DNA from: Clostridia bacterium
GTDB lineage: Bacteria; Bacillota; Clostridia; Oscillospirales; Acutalibacteraceae
Direction: 5' to 3'
NCBI GenBank assembly: GCA_017461625.1
Contig: JAFTXJ010000013.1
Coordinates: 1-64,000 of the forward strand
DNA: 64,000 nt
The position numbers and the translations under genes are program-made. The notes beneath the pieces were generated by a model. It was not told the origin of the DNA. It searched no databases and worked only from the letters and a program-made list of their open reading frames with translations. Below, piece by piece: positions 35,938-43,989 of this stretch (its first letter is position 1; every line of letters starts with the position of its first letter).

Positions 35938-36053
35938 GCAGCCTCGCCGCTGTTACCAAGTTTTCAACAAGCTATAAACCAATTGAAAACTCAGTCGCCC
36001 TTAAGAATATTATCAACACACTTGGGATCTTTCACATCGAACCGGATGACTAT
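35938..36053 (-). pseudogene. Remnant of a duplicated copy of the membrane-anchor gene (37270-38058)
   Basis: On the minus strand this stretch aligns along its length with the last ~39 codons of the gene at 37270-38058: residues read VIRFDVKDPKCVDNILKGD where the intact gene has AIWFEGDDPECVDDILEGE, then a stop. Small deletions shift the frame and the 5' part is gone. It sits upstream of leader B just as the intact gene sits upstream of leader A, so a block of anchor end, leader and TasA-like gene was duplicated and this copy decayed. A hairpin ATGACTATCA/TGATAGTGTCAT (about 36046-36081) borders it. Confidence 0.8.
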
Positions 36054-36129
36054 CAATAAAAATGATAGTGTCATTTCGGTTTTTTGTATATATTTTGTGT
36101 TAAATTATATCTTGTTTAATCTATAAAAA

Positions 36130-37113
36130 TTATTCAATTGTGAATCTGAGGTCAGCTACAAGAGAAGAACCTGCAATTGAGTTCAAGCAGTCAACATCCT
36201 GACCTTCCATCCAGATGTAAACTCTAACCTTTGAGATACCTACAGGAAGCTCAAAATATTTGTCTGTATCAACACTCTGATCCGTAACTGATGTACCGCT
36301 AATATTTCCACCTGCATTAAGAACACCGTTTGAAACAGCAACACCTGTACCTGTTGAATTAAGATACTTTGTTGCCTGTACTCCTGCGGCAATACCATAA
36401 GCTGTAGCACCAGCTGATCTTGTTAATGAATCAACCTCGTAAGAAACAGTGTTGCCGGCTACGAAATCTTTCTTTGCGATTGCATCTGTAACAGCAGTTG
36501 ATGAAGATGGATCTGTTACTGTTCCTAAAGGAGTAAAGGCAACTCTGAGAGCAGAGAGAGCATTCTGATCAGTTCCGTCTTCTGCATTCACATCTTCAAA
36601 AGTTGATGTGTTGAAATAAATCTTCTGCACTGCATCCGGATTTTCATTATCAACTTTGAAGAAAATATCAAAAGCAATAAAGCCTTCAGGATTTTCTTTG
36701 TCCTGAGTAATTGCTCTTATATCAGCAGTTGTTGAACCGCCACTGATAGGAGCCTTAAAGAAATCTGCGAAACCATTAGTAGCATTTTCAAATGCAGATG
36801 ATACCGGAGTTAAAACGTCCGGATAAATGTTGTTGTTGTTTTCATAAGCAGCAAAATGATCAGGAACATAAGCATCATCATCTCTAAATCCTTCACCAAA
36901 GAAATCTTCACCTTCAAGGCTTGCAGTCCATGTAGATGCGTTTGCTGAAATCTGAATACCATCAATTGACTGAACTGTAAGGTTCATTGCTTCAACATCG
37001 GTTGCGTCAGCCATGGTGAACCATGCGAATGTTGAAGATGTGAGAGCGATAGATGTGAGCATAAGCATAATCATCGTTACCACAAATGCGCGTTTTTTTA
37101 ATGTTACTTTCAT
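36130..37113 (-). CDS. TasA-like major secreted protein, paralogue A
   Basis: A 327-residue protein with SipW-class signal (AFVVTMIMLMLTSIALTSS then TFAWFTMADAT). The mature start EAMNLTVQSIDGIQISANAS and the C-terminal VRVYIWMEGQDVDCLN match paralogue B closely. It is more acidic around residues 65-85. The start codon follows GGAGG in a hairpin loop. As the first secreted subunit gene of the locus it is probably strongly expressed. The function as fibre subunit is inferred from the TasA/camelysin-type signal, size and linked SipW-type peptidases. Confidence 0.82.
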   Translation of the reverse strand: MKVTLKKRAFVVTMIMLMLTSIALTSSTFAWFTMADATDVEAMNLTVQSIDGIQISANASTWTASLEGEDFFGEGFRDDDAYVPDHFAAYENNNNIYPDVLTPVSSAFENATNGFADFFKAPISGGSTTADIRAITQDKENPEGFIAFDIFFKVDNENPDAVQKIYFNTSTFEDVNAEDGTDQNALSALRVAFTPLGTVTDPSSSTAVTDAIAKKDFVAGNTVSYEVDSLTRSAGATAYGIAAGVQATKYLNSTGTGVAVSNGVLNAGGNISGTSVTDQSVDTDKYFELPVGISKVRVYIWMEGQDVDCLNSIAGSSLVADLRFTIE

Positions 37114-37269
37114 ATCTTTACCTCCATAAAGATTGTTGTATGGCCTGGCAACTGATAACCCATTGCCAAAACATTTACTAAATTTATATCCTGTGTGTTG
37201 GAAAAATGAATTGAAAAAATAGAAAAGTTTTGCTTAATGTCAGTCAAAGGTTAATCCTTTTCACTGCTT
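37114..37269 (-). promoter_or_regulatory. Conserved structured leader A
   Basis: Contains a hairpin CAGTGAAAAGG/CCTTTGACTG just after the anchor stop codon (37265-37237), the conserved block CACACAGGATATAAATT (37197-37181), a hairpin TGGCAA/TTGCCA (37168-37146) and ATCTTTA-TGGAGG-TAAAGAT (37133-37114) with the ribosome site in the loop. The same elements recur before paralogue B with compensatory base changes, pointing to conserved RNA structure. It may be a regulatory or mRNA-stabilising leader; I could not match it to a known riboswitch. Confidence 0.6.
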
Positions 37270-38058
37270 TTATGCAGACTCTCCACTATCATCAAGTGTT
37301 TCGATGAGCTGTAAGTCCATCGAAAACTTGACTTCCCCCTCAAGAATATCATCAACACACTCAGGATCGTCACCTTCGAACCAGATAGCTACGGTAAATC
37401 TGTCCACAGCTCCTGCTTCGAAATTTTCGTTAGAAAAGTTTCCTACATGTCTGTTACTAACGAAGTTTTTATCAGCGTACTGCTCAAGCACGCTTGAGCT
37501 ACCTAGTGCAGGCTTTGCATAAACCTCTGACTCGTCGTTGTGTGTTACCATAACACGGACCGCTTCATCTGCGCCCTGAGTAGCACTTTCAACATTGAGC
37601 TTTGCAACATAGCCTGCTTTTTCGGTGCCTGTATTTTTAACATAGAACGAATATGTAAAGTAGAACATTCCGTCTTCCGTAAGGAAATTATGAGAACCGT
37701 CATAATCGTTTATATCCGGCGGAAGAAGAGTGTATGTTCCCTCCCTCATGTTTTCAAATGCACTGCCTTCAAGTATTCTTGCAGGATTTTCAAAATCAGG
37801 GGTTTCACTGATTGCGATACCCGCATTGAAAGCGTCTGCATTGGTGGAAACAGTGAAGTTACCGTTGCTTATATATGTTGTGCAAGCAAACAAGCCAAAA
37901 AGGAAAAGCAATAATATAATAAGTATAATTGTCAGTATTCTGATAAGCGCTTCTCTTTTATTGAGCTTTTTGGAGCTTGTTTTTACCGAATACTTGCCCA
38001 TATTGTCATTTCCAGCAGCAGGTGTCGGCTGTGCATCATTTTTCTTTTTCTTAGCCAA
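37270..38058 (-). CDS. Membrane-anchored TasA-related protein
   Basis: A 262-residue protein with a basic, Lys-rich cytoplasmic N-terminus, one strong transmembrane helix (about 38-60) and an extracellular domain starting ISNGNFTVSTNADAFNAGI. Its C-terminus contains VAIWFEGDDPECVDD, the same motif found in the two major subunits, so all three share a domain. Because it keeps a full transmembrane helix without the AWF signal it may anchor or nucleate the fibre at the membrane. The apparent start is TTG with AGGAG 9-10 bases upstream. Confidence 0.72.
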   Translation of the reverse strand: MAKKKKNDAQPTPAAGNDNMGKYSVKTSSKKLNKREALIRILTIILIILLLFLFGLFACTTYISNGNFTVSTNADAFNAGIAISETPDFENPARILEGSAFENMREGTYTLLPPDINDYDGSHNFLTEDGMFYFTYSFYVKNTGTEKAGYVAKLNVESATQGADEAVRVMVTHNDESEVYAKPALGSSSVLEQYADKNFVSNRHVGNFSNENFEAGAVDRFTVAIWFEGDDPECVDDILEGEVKFSMDLQLIETLDDSGESA

Positions 38059-38075
38059 TGCAACTCGCTCCTTTC

Positions 38076-38816
38076 TTACACAATTGATTTCTCATTTCCG
38101 GGTTTACCGTAAAACGGACCTTTGAGCTGGTCAACACCCATCTTTTTAAGAAGCTCTGCCTTTTCAGCTGAGTCGATGCCATCAACCCTTGTTTCAACTT
38201 CAATCTTTTTAGCAAAATCAATAAGACCCTGAATCATATTCTGAGTGCGTTCGCTTTCAAGAATGTCTTCTATGAGTGAAGCATGAATTCCGATATAGTC
38301 AACATCGTAATGGCTGAGGTTACTTAAAGATGTATATTCAAGACCTAAATCGTCAATTGAAACCTTAAAACCTAACTCTCTGAGCTCTTTGATATTGGCA
38401 AGAATCTGATCTTTATCAGCTTCAAGTATACTCTGAGTAATGTTAAGGCAAAATCTGTCAGGCTTTATTTCGTGTTTGTTAAGGATTTTCATCACCTGTG
38501 CAACAAAGTTCTTTTTGCAGATGTGCTTAACAGAAATCCATACTATAAATGTATTAACGTCTGCCTCTCTTGCCTCGCAACGCTTAATAACGTCACAGCA
38601 CTCCTCAATAGCCCAGAGACCAAGCTGACAAATCTGACTTGACTTTTCGGCAATGGGAATAAACAGTTCAGGGAGAATAACACCCACGGTCTTGTCATTG
38701 ATTCTCATGGAAATCTCATAATCTATAGCCATATTAAGGTGAATATCAAACACCGGCTGGAAAGAAAGCTCAATTGGTCTGAGCCTACTTTTTCCGTTGG
38801 ATTTTTTTTGTTCCAT
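38076..38816 (-). CDS. Degenerate EAL-domain protein, predicted not to hydrolyse c-di-GMP
   Basis: A 246-residue stand-alone EAL-fold protein. Fold landmarks are present: QPVFDIH, LPELFIPIAEKS, SIDDLGLEYTSLSNL and the final LKGPFYGKP. Catalytic positions are altered: EAL reads EIS, the Asn of VNxS is Ile (VWISVKH), the LExTE motif is LNITQ, KxD is GIH, and AEGVE is RVDGID. The Asp pair of DDFG is kept. It is therefore probably a c-di-GMP receptor or a protein-interaction module rather than a phosphodiesterase. As first gene of the fibre locus it likely regulates it. GAGGG precedes the ATG. Confidence 0.83.
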   Translation of the reverse strand: MEQKKSNGKSRLRPIELSFQPVFDIHLNMAIDYEISMRINDKTVGVILPELFIPIAEKSSQICQLGLWAIEECCDVIKRCEAREADVNTFIVWISVKHICKKNFVAQVMKILNKHEIKPDRFCLNITQSILEADKDQILANIKELRELGFKVSIDDLGLEYTSLSNLSHYDVDYIGIHASLIEDILESERTQNMIQGLIDFAKKIEVETRVDGIDSAEKAELLKKMGVDQLKGPFYGKPGNEKSIV

Positions 38817-38948
38817 AAGCTACCCTCTTTGCCTTAATTTCTGAGTTGGTAAAAAAGTTTGTTGAAAGTGCACTTTAATGTGCAAAATAACTGTGCACCC
38901 GTCACAAAGGGCACACCTGCCCCATTAACGCTTTTATACTTATAGTAC

Positions 38949-38978
38949 ACTTTAACATTTTTCAATGCAAATTGTCAA
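38949..38978 (-). promoter_or_regulatory. Promoter of the fibre locus
   Basis: TTGACA (38978-38973), 18-bp spacer ending in TGT, then TAAAGT (38954-38949), an extended -10 form. The transcribed leader of about 130 bases holds repeated GTGCA/TGCAC half-sites (38868-38897) that can pair with each other. This may be the main start for the 15 genes down to 14739. Confidence 0.6.
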
Positions 38979-39031
38979 GGGATTTATGAATAAAATTTGA
39001 ATTGTATAAACATTTTTCAAAATTTGTCAGC

Positions 39032-39066
39032 TAAAAAATCAGCGGAAAGACCTTAATCTTTCCGCT
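39032..39066 (-). terminator. Terminator after the YtrA-type ABC operon
   Basis: A 10-bp perfect stem AGCGGAAAGA/TCTTTCCGCT (39041-39050/39057-39066) followed on the minus strand by GATTTTTTAG. It separates the ABC operon from the fibre locus promoter. Confidence 0.88.
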
Positions 39067-39072
39067 TAAAAT

Positions 39073-41298
39073 TTATAATTCTTTTTCGGGGACATACGCC
39101 ACCAGATCTGAGCCGTCTTTAAAAATAAACATTACAAAAGCTCCGTTGTCACCACTGTATGAATAATAGCTTCTGTAAGAATTGAAATACTTTTCAATCA
39201 GCTTTTTGTCAGTGATACTCTCCGCATCCGAAAATGCGAATCCTGAATCGCCCCAAATATTCTCTCTGCCGCCGAAAATATCTTTAACATACTCCGCACT
39301 AAGATAGCTTGCCGCCGTAGACTTTTCCTGACGCAGTCCGATTGAAACAGGAGCACTCTCCGGTGTAACAAGTTTCACTTCAACCACATCTTCTGCTGTA
39401 AGATTATCAAATGAAATGTTATGCCTTGTTAAAAACTCCATTGTTTTTTTCATTGATTTGTAGACAGGAATGTTGTCCATAGACAGTCCGTCATACTCTT
39501 CCGCTTCGCCTAATCTCGCTCTGATATGATACATAGCCTGCTCTTTCGGGCTAAAGATTTCATCGGGGGTCAAGGCGATCAGCTCTTGGGCAAAAACCGT
39601 TCTGAATTCCTTCATCTCTTCCGGGCTCACTTTTTCGCTGAGCTTTACAAATTCATTGAGGGTTTTGCCGTAAACATAAATTTCGCCTAAATTAAACTTC
39701 TCTTTGTAAGAAATATAATCGCATTGCCAACCGATTTCCGTTTCTTCATATTGTGTAGTTCCTGGTGTAACCTCAGGGATTTCCTCCCATTCCTTGTCAT
39801 AATCAAAATCCCAATCGGTGAAAGCATCCTTAAGTAATCCGTCATACCACTTTGTGTTCACAACATTAAGTGAAGCCTTTGCACCTTCGAGAGAAACATT
39901 ACGGTAAAAACGTGTAACATATTTTCCGTTTTTCATTTTATACACAAAGCAAACGGAATCGTCACCCTTGCCAAGTCCGTCAACAACCTTTTGATGAATT
40001 GAAAGAACAGTGTTTATATCGTCCTTGTCCGTCATAGGACCATAAACCTTTGAGGATTCTCTCATTGTTCTCCAACTTGCATTAGACGCCATAATAAATT
40101 CCGAACTAGAGGGGCAAATACCTGCATATTCGATTTTTTCGGAATCGGGTATTTTTGTGAAATATCCAAAAACTCCTGTTGAAAGAGTAATGGTTAACAC
40201 TGCCATCACACCTGCAACAACCGCCGTGCCTTTCAGGCTTTTGATAAACTCTTTTTTGTTTCTGTAAACCAAAGCTGTTATTCCGGTGAAAACCATTGCA
40301 GGAACAACAATACACACAGCAAAGACAAGCCATTTGCCAACGGTAGCAAAGTTGCTCACAAGCATAAAGGAAATAAAAGCATACACAAACACAGTGAAGT
40401 TCACTGCACTTCTGTTAGCACCCAAAGATCCTGCAATTTCTGCCTTTCTCTTTTCAATAAGCTTAGGCACAAGGCAAAGAATACCCACAGCCACCAACAG
40501 CCATACAATCACCGTCAGATAATCAAATCCACTGAGAGTGTATGCTTCGCCCTCCAAATATTTATAACCGACATGAGGGGTGGAACTAAGATATTCCAAA
40601 GGATTTAATCTTCTTGTGTATGATGCGAAGGTTCTGCAGAATCCACCGAAGTCGTAAAACATTTCATAATCAGAGAGTGCTGCACCGTTAACAAGGTTGC
40701 TGATAGCATATCCCATTAAATAAATCACAGCTGTGGGGGCAAGCAGTGCCGTCAAGGTGCAAACTCCGTTTTCAATTATATTACCCACGCTCACTGTAAA
40801 AAGGCTTGCAACAGCAAAACCTAAAAGCATATCGCCAAAATAAACCAATGCATAAAAAGCACTTGCTTTAATAAGCCCCGACTCAACCGTTAAATAAATG
40901 CTGTTTAAAATAATTGCAACAATAAACGGAATTATTGAAGCCATCGCCATATAAACGGTTGAAGATATAACTCTGTTTTTAACAAGCTGTTTTCTGCTGA
41001 TACCCATTGAAAGGTAAACATTGCTCATCTTAACCGAAGTCAAAAACCTGAACGAAAACAAACCTGTCAGTGCACCGAAAGCAGCATAAATATATTGAAG
41101 CAGCAGATACCATGAATACATATCACTGCCGAATATTTTATAAACATACTCTGTTTCGCTGTAGTTGGTTTTTATCGTTGAAAAAAGAATGAGCACGAAA
41201 GCTCCGCAAGCTAAAAGAGGAAACAAAAAGCCTGACTTAAAACATCTTTTCAAATCATATTTTGCGGCATAATCAGCTGAAGATTTGCTGTAAATCAT
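39073..41298 (-). CDS. ABC transporter permease with large extracellular domain
   Basis: About 741 residues. The first ~380 hold roughly ten hydrophobic helices; a final helix near 365-385 (AVVAGVMAVLTITLSTGVFGYF) leads into an extracellular domain of about 350 residues with many charged and Tyr residues. It has no recognised family beyond ABC-2-like permeases of YtrA-regulated operons. The start at 41298 has GGAGGATA upstream and lies inside the 3' end of the ATPase gene. It forms the membrane part of the transporter, perhaps for antibiotic or envelope-stress sensing. Confidence 0.75.
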   Translation of the reverse strand: MIYSKSSADYAAKYDLKRCFKSGFLFPLLACGAFVLILFSTIKTNYSETEYVYKIFGSDMYSWYLLLQYIYAAFGALTGLFSFRFLTSVKMSNVYLSMGISRKQLVKNRVISSTVYMAMASIIPFIVAIILNSIYLTVESGLIKASAFYALVYFGDMLLGFAVASLFTVSVGNIIENGVCTLTALLAPTAVIYLMGYAISNLVNGAALSDYEMFYDFGGFCRTFASYTRRLNPLEYLSSTPHVGYKYLEGEAYTLSGFDYLTVIVWLLVAVGILCLVPKLIEKRKAEIAGSLGANRSAVNFTVFVYAFISFMLVSNFATVGKWLVFAVCIVVPAMVFTGITALVYRNKKEFIKSLKGTAVVAGVMAVLTITLSTGVFGYFTKIPDSEKIEYAGICPSSSEFIMASNASWRTMRESSKVYGPMTDKDDINTVLSIHQKVVDGLGKGDDSVCFVYKMKNGKYVTRFYRNVSLEGAKASLNVVNTKWYDGLLKDAFTDWDFDYDKEWEEIPEVTPGTTQYEETEIGWQCDYISYKEKFNLGEIYVYGKTLNEFVKLSEKVSPEEMKEFRTVFAQELIALTPDEIFSPKEQAMYHIRARLGEAEEYDGLSMDNIPVYKSMKKTMEFLTRHNISFDNLTAEDVVEVKLVTPESAPVSIGLRQEKSTAASYLSAEYVKDIFGGRENIWGDSGFAFSDAESITDKKLIEKYFNSYRSYYSYSGDNGAFVMFIFKDGSDLVAYVPEKEL

Positions 41299-42178
41299 AA
41301 CTCTTATCCTCCATTTCACTCAAAAATACTTCTTCAAGCGTCATCGGAATTTCATCCATAGACGCTATTGGTAGCAAAGCAATCGTTTTTCGCACCTTTT
41401 CAAGGTTTTCTTCACCGATAACTGTAAAGAAAACTGCATTGTCTTTAATTTCAAGGCTTTTTATTGGCAAGCTTTCAAACACTTCTTTTTTAACAGGCTG
41501 TGAAAGAAGAAGCCTGTACTTTTTGTTGTTATGGGGGATGTCATCAACGGAACAATCAAGGCTCATCCTTTTGCCGTTGATAAGTCCCACATGGTCGCAA
41601 AGGTTTGCAAGCTCTGAAAGGCTGTGGCTTGAAATAATAACAGAGCATTCGCTCTCTGCCATATATTCAAGAAACAAAGTTTTACAAATTTCTTTTTTCT
41701 GCGGGTCAAGGCCGTCAAAAACTTCGTCAAGGAGCATAAATTTAGGCCTTGAAGCAAGGGCAAAGGCAATCTCAGCCTGACGCTTCATTCCCTTTGAAAA
41801 GCTCCTGAGCCTTGCCTTTTTATCAAGGCAAAAAATGCTGAGGATTCTTTCAAATAGCTTCACATCAAAGCTTTCATACATTCCGTTATAAAACTTTGCC
41901 ATTCCCTCAACCGTTGAGTTGCTCATAAAATACATATCATCGGGGATATAGAAAAGTCCCGTTCTGTTTTCATTGTTGTCATAAGCGTTTTCGCCATCAA
42001 GAAGCACCTTGCCCGAATCAGGGCAGTACATACCCGACGCAGTTTTTAAAAGGGTTGTTTTACCGGCTCCGTTGTAGCCGATAAGTCCGTAGATAGAAGA
42101 ATTCTCCACAGTGAAAGAAATTCCGTCTACAGCTGTGAAATCACCGAATTTTTTGGTAACCGACTTTACCTCAATCAT
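41273..42178 (-). CDS. ABC transporter ATP-binding protein
   Basis: A 301-residue ABC ATPase: Walker A GYNGAGKT (about 35-42), signature FSKGMKRQ (about 127, the KG variant typical of YtrB/bacitracin-type ATPases), Walker B FMLLDEVFDGLD. The C-terminal 80 residues are an accessory domain. The gene starts one base after the regulator stop and overlaps the permease, so the three are one operon. Substrate unknown; the operon type is often linked to cell-wall-active compounds. Confidence 0.88.
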   Translation of the reverse strand: MIEVKSVTKKFGDFTAVDGISFTVENSSIYGLIGYNGAGKTTLLKTASGMYCPDSGKVLLDGENAYDNNENRTGLFYIPDDMYFMSNSTVEGMAKFYNGMYESFDVKLFERILSIFCLDKKARLRSFSKGMKRQAEIAFALASRPKFMLLDEVFDGLDPQKKEICKTLFLEYMAESECSVIISSHSLSELANLCDHVGLINGKRMSLDCSVDDIPHNNKKYRLLLSQPVKKEVFESLPIKSLEIKDNAVFFTVIGEENLEKVRKTIALLPIASMDEIPMTLEEVFLSEMEDKSYDLQQIFS

Positions 42179-42553
42179 TTAATTCACCTGCTTAAGGTCA
42201 AATATTTCGTCAACAGCCGAATTGATTTCGCTTTTGGTAAGACCTTTTGAAACAGCAGAATGCAAAGCAACCTTCAAATCCTGCATTGCCTCTTGTCTGA
42301 CTGTTTCATTGGCATTGTAAAAGGGACTGATAAAAACTCCCCTACCTTGGGCAGAATAAACTATTCCCTTTGCCTCCAGCTCTTGAAAAGCTCTTTTAAC
42401 AGTGTTGACGTTTAATTTAAGCTCGCTTGCCAGTGCACGGATTGAGGGCAACTTATCGTCAGGCTTATAAACTCCGGAATTAACAAGCCAGATAATCTGC
42501 TCTTCAATCTGTTCATACACGGGCACACGGCTGTGCATATCAATGGATATCAC
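42179..42553 (-). CDS. GntR-family regulator, YtrA type
   Basis: About 124 residues: an N-terminal winged helix of GntR type (YEQIEEQIIWLVNSGVYKPDDKLPSIRALASELKLN split across helices, then AFQELEAKGIVYSAQGRGVFI) and only a short helical C-terminal tail, as in YtrA repressors. I chose the GTG at 42553 because GAGGAG lies just upstream. It most likely represses its own operon with the transporter through the palindrome at 42601-42627. Confidence 0.85.
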   Translation of the reverse strand: MISIDMHSRVPVYEQIEEQIIWLVNSGVYKPDDKLPSIRALASELKLNVNTVKRAFQELEAKGIVYSAQGRGVFISPFYNANETVRQEAMQDLKVALHSAVSKGLTKSEINSAVDEIFDLKQVN

Positions 42554-42600
42554 TTTTATTCTCCTCACTTTTTATTTTTGCGCAAAAACATCTGTGCAAT

Positions 42601-42656
42601 AACTGTGCTATCACTGATGTCACAGTTAGAATATCACACTATCCCTCACTTGTCAA
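42601..42656 (-). promoter_or_regulatory. Promoter and operator of the ytrA-type operon
   Basis: Minus strand: TTGACA (42656-42651), 17-bp spacer, TATTCT (42633-42628). Immediately downstream is the inverted repeat AACTGTG/CACAGTT (42601-42607/42621-42627), covering the expected transcription start, a fitting site for GntR-type repression. Confidence 0.7.
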
Positions 42657-42695
42657 CAATCTTTATGAGATTTTTATAATTTTTAAGCTTTTCTG

Positions 42696-42726
42696 TTGAC
42701 ATTCACCTTAGGTGAAATATTATTAT
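42696..42726 (+). promoter_or_regulatory. MerR-type promoter with spacer palindrome
   Basis: TTGACA (42696-42701) and TATTAT (42721-42726) are separated by 19 bp, longer than optimal, and the spacer contains the perfect inverted repeat TTCACC-TTA-GGTGAA (42702-42716). A long spacer with a central dyad is the classic operator form for MerR-family activators, so the downstream gene is probably autoregulated. Confidence 0.78.
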
Positions 42727-42750
42727 AGTGTTGAAAGAAGGTGCTTTACG

Positions 42751-43962
42751 GTGAAAATTAAAGAAGTTATTGAAAAAACAGAACTTACCGACCGAGCAAT
42801 AAGGCTTTATATTGACGAAGGACTGGTTAAGCCAAATATAGAAGAATCCTACAGCGGAAGAAAAAACATTGATTTTTCTGACGATGATGTTAAGCGTCTC
42901 AACAATGTCGCCCTTCTTCGCAAAGCAGGATTTTCCATTGCAGATATTAAAAGTATAATCGAAAACAAAGAAACCGCAAAAGATATTGTTGAAACCTTTA
43001 TTCAGCAAACGGAACAAAACATACTCCACAACACACAAGTTGTTAAAAAACTAAAAAGCATTTCATTTAATGAAGATATAAGTCTTGAAACAATATGCAA
43101 TTCTCTTTCTGAAACAGTAAAAGAAACCGCTGTTCCCAAAGAAGATTTGAAGCCGAAGGCCTCTTCAGAGGCAATCAGAAAATTCTGCTTGGGTTTCGGG
43201 ATTTTCGGAATAGTGTTTTCCTTGTTAGGAATAATTGCTTATTTTGTGCTTTGCAAAATCGAGTTTACTCATCTTTACTTTAACTCTGAGTTTATCCGAT
43301 TATATTTATTTGCAAATTGCGGTGCGATTGCTGTTTTGTTTTTATCTTTAATTATAGCTTTACTCAACCGAAAAGCAAAAATAAACAAGAAAAAGGACAA
43401 AATCAAGCGAACAATATCCGCCATATTTATTTTGATTTTTATTCCTCTCAGCTTCTATTCCGTCTTACCGTATGCTTTCGGCATTCTGTTGCCCCATTCC
43501 ACCACATATGACATTGATGATTATTTAATTCTTGACTCATGGGTGCAAGAAAAATACGGCAAAGAAATACACACTGTCTTTCCCGCCGAAGTGCCTCAAT
43601 CAGCAATAGAATCACCTGACATATCATTTAACATAGGTATTCCGCTTACAACAAAATATTATTATGATTATTCATACACCTTTGACCCTGAATTTAATAT
43701 CATTGCAGAGTGGCTATTGCCGAAGAATGAGTATAAAGAGGTAAAAAAAGAAATCACCGCTTCTGTTAAACATACAGAAAAAAGAGGTGATTGGGTACTT
43801 AATTATTATGCAGACACACAAGAACCTGAAGATTGGGATGATGCTCGTTATTGGTTTTTAATTTTTGCATACAACGATAAAACCGAAAAAGTAAGATATA
43901 TTGCTTCTTATTCAATTGATTCACCTGCTGAAGGTCCGTATTACCTTTCTCTTGATTGGTGA
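42751..43962 (+). CDS. Membrane-bound MerR-family regulator
   Basis: About 403 residues. N-terminal MerR winged helix (TELTDRAIRLYIDEGL ... FSDDDVKRLNNVALLRKAGFSIADI), a dimerisation helix (about 70-120), then three hydrophobic helices (about 148-172, 185-210, 222-248) and an extracellular domain of about 150 residues rich in Tyr/Trp. The GTG start at 42751 is preceded by AGAAGG; the upstream ATG at 42712 would lie in the promoter. A one-protein transmembrane regulator of this form could sense an outside signal and act directly at the promoter described at 42696. Confidence 0.8.
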   Translation: MKIKEVIEKTELTDRAIRLYIDEGLVKPNIEESYSGRKNIDFSDDDVKRLNNVALLRKAGFSIADIKSIIENKETAKDIVETFIQQTEQNILHNTQVVKKLKSISFNEDISLETICNSLSETVKETAVPKEDLKPKASSEAIRKFCLGFGIFGIVFSLLGIIAYFVLCKIEFTHLYFNSEFIRLYLFANCGAIAVLFLSLIIALLNRKAKINKKKDKIKRTISAIFILIFIPLSFYSVLPYAFGILLPHSTTYDIDDYLILDSWVQEKYGKEIHTVFPAEVPQSAIESPDISFNIGIPLTTKYYYDYSYTFDPEFNIIAEWLLPKNEYKEVKKEITASVKHTEKRGDWVLNYYADTQEPEDWDDARYWFLIFAYNDKTEKVRYIASYSIDSPAEGPYYLSLDW

Positions 43963-43989
43963 TGATATAAAAAACGCCCTCATTGTGAG

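Noticed and set aside
36046-36081. Intrinsic terminator after TasA-like paralogue A
   Set aside because: The strong hairpin has its T-rich side on the plus strand, but the genes run on the minus strand, so it is not a normal terminator for them.
35779-37269. c-di-GMP-I riboswitch in the leaders of the TasA-like genes
   Set aside because: GGGTTA and a closing hairpin recall part of that motif, but the conserved core with its two helical arms could not be found. A covariance-model search would settle it.
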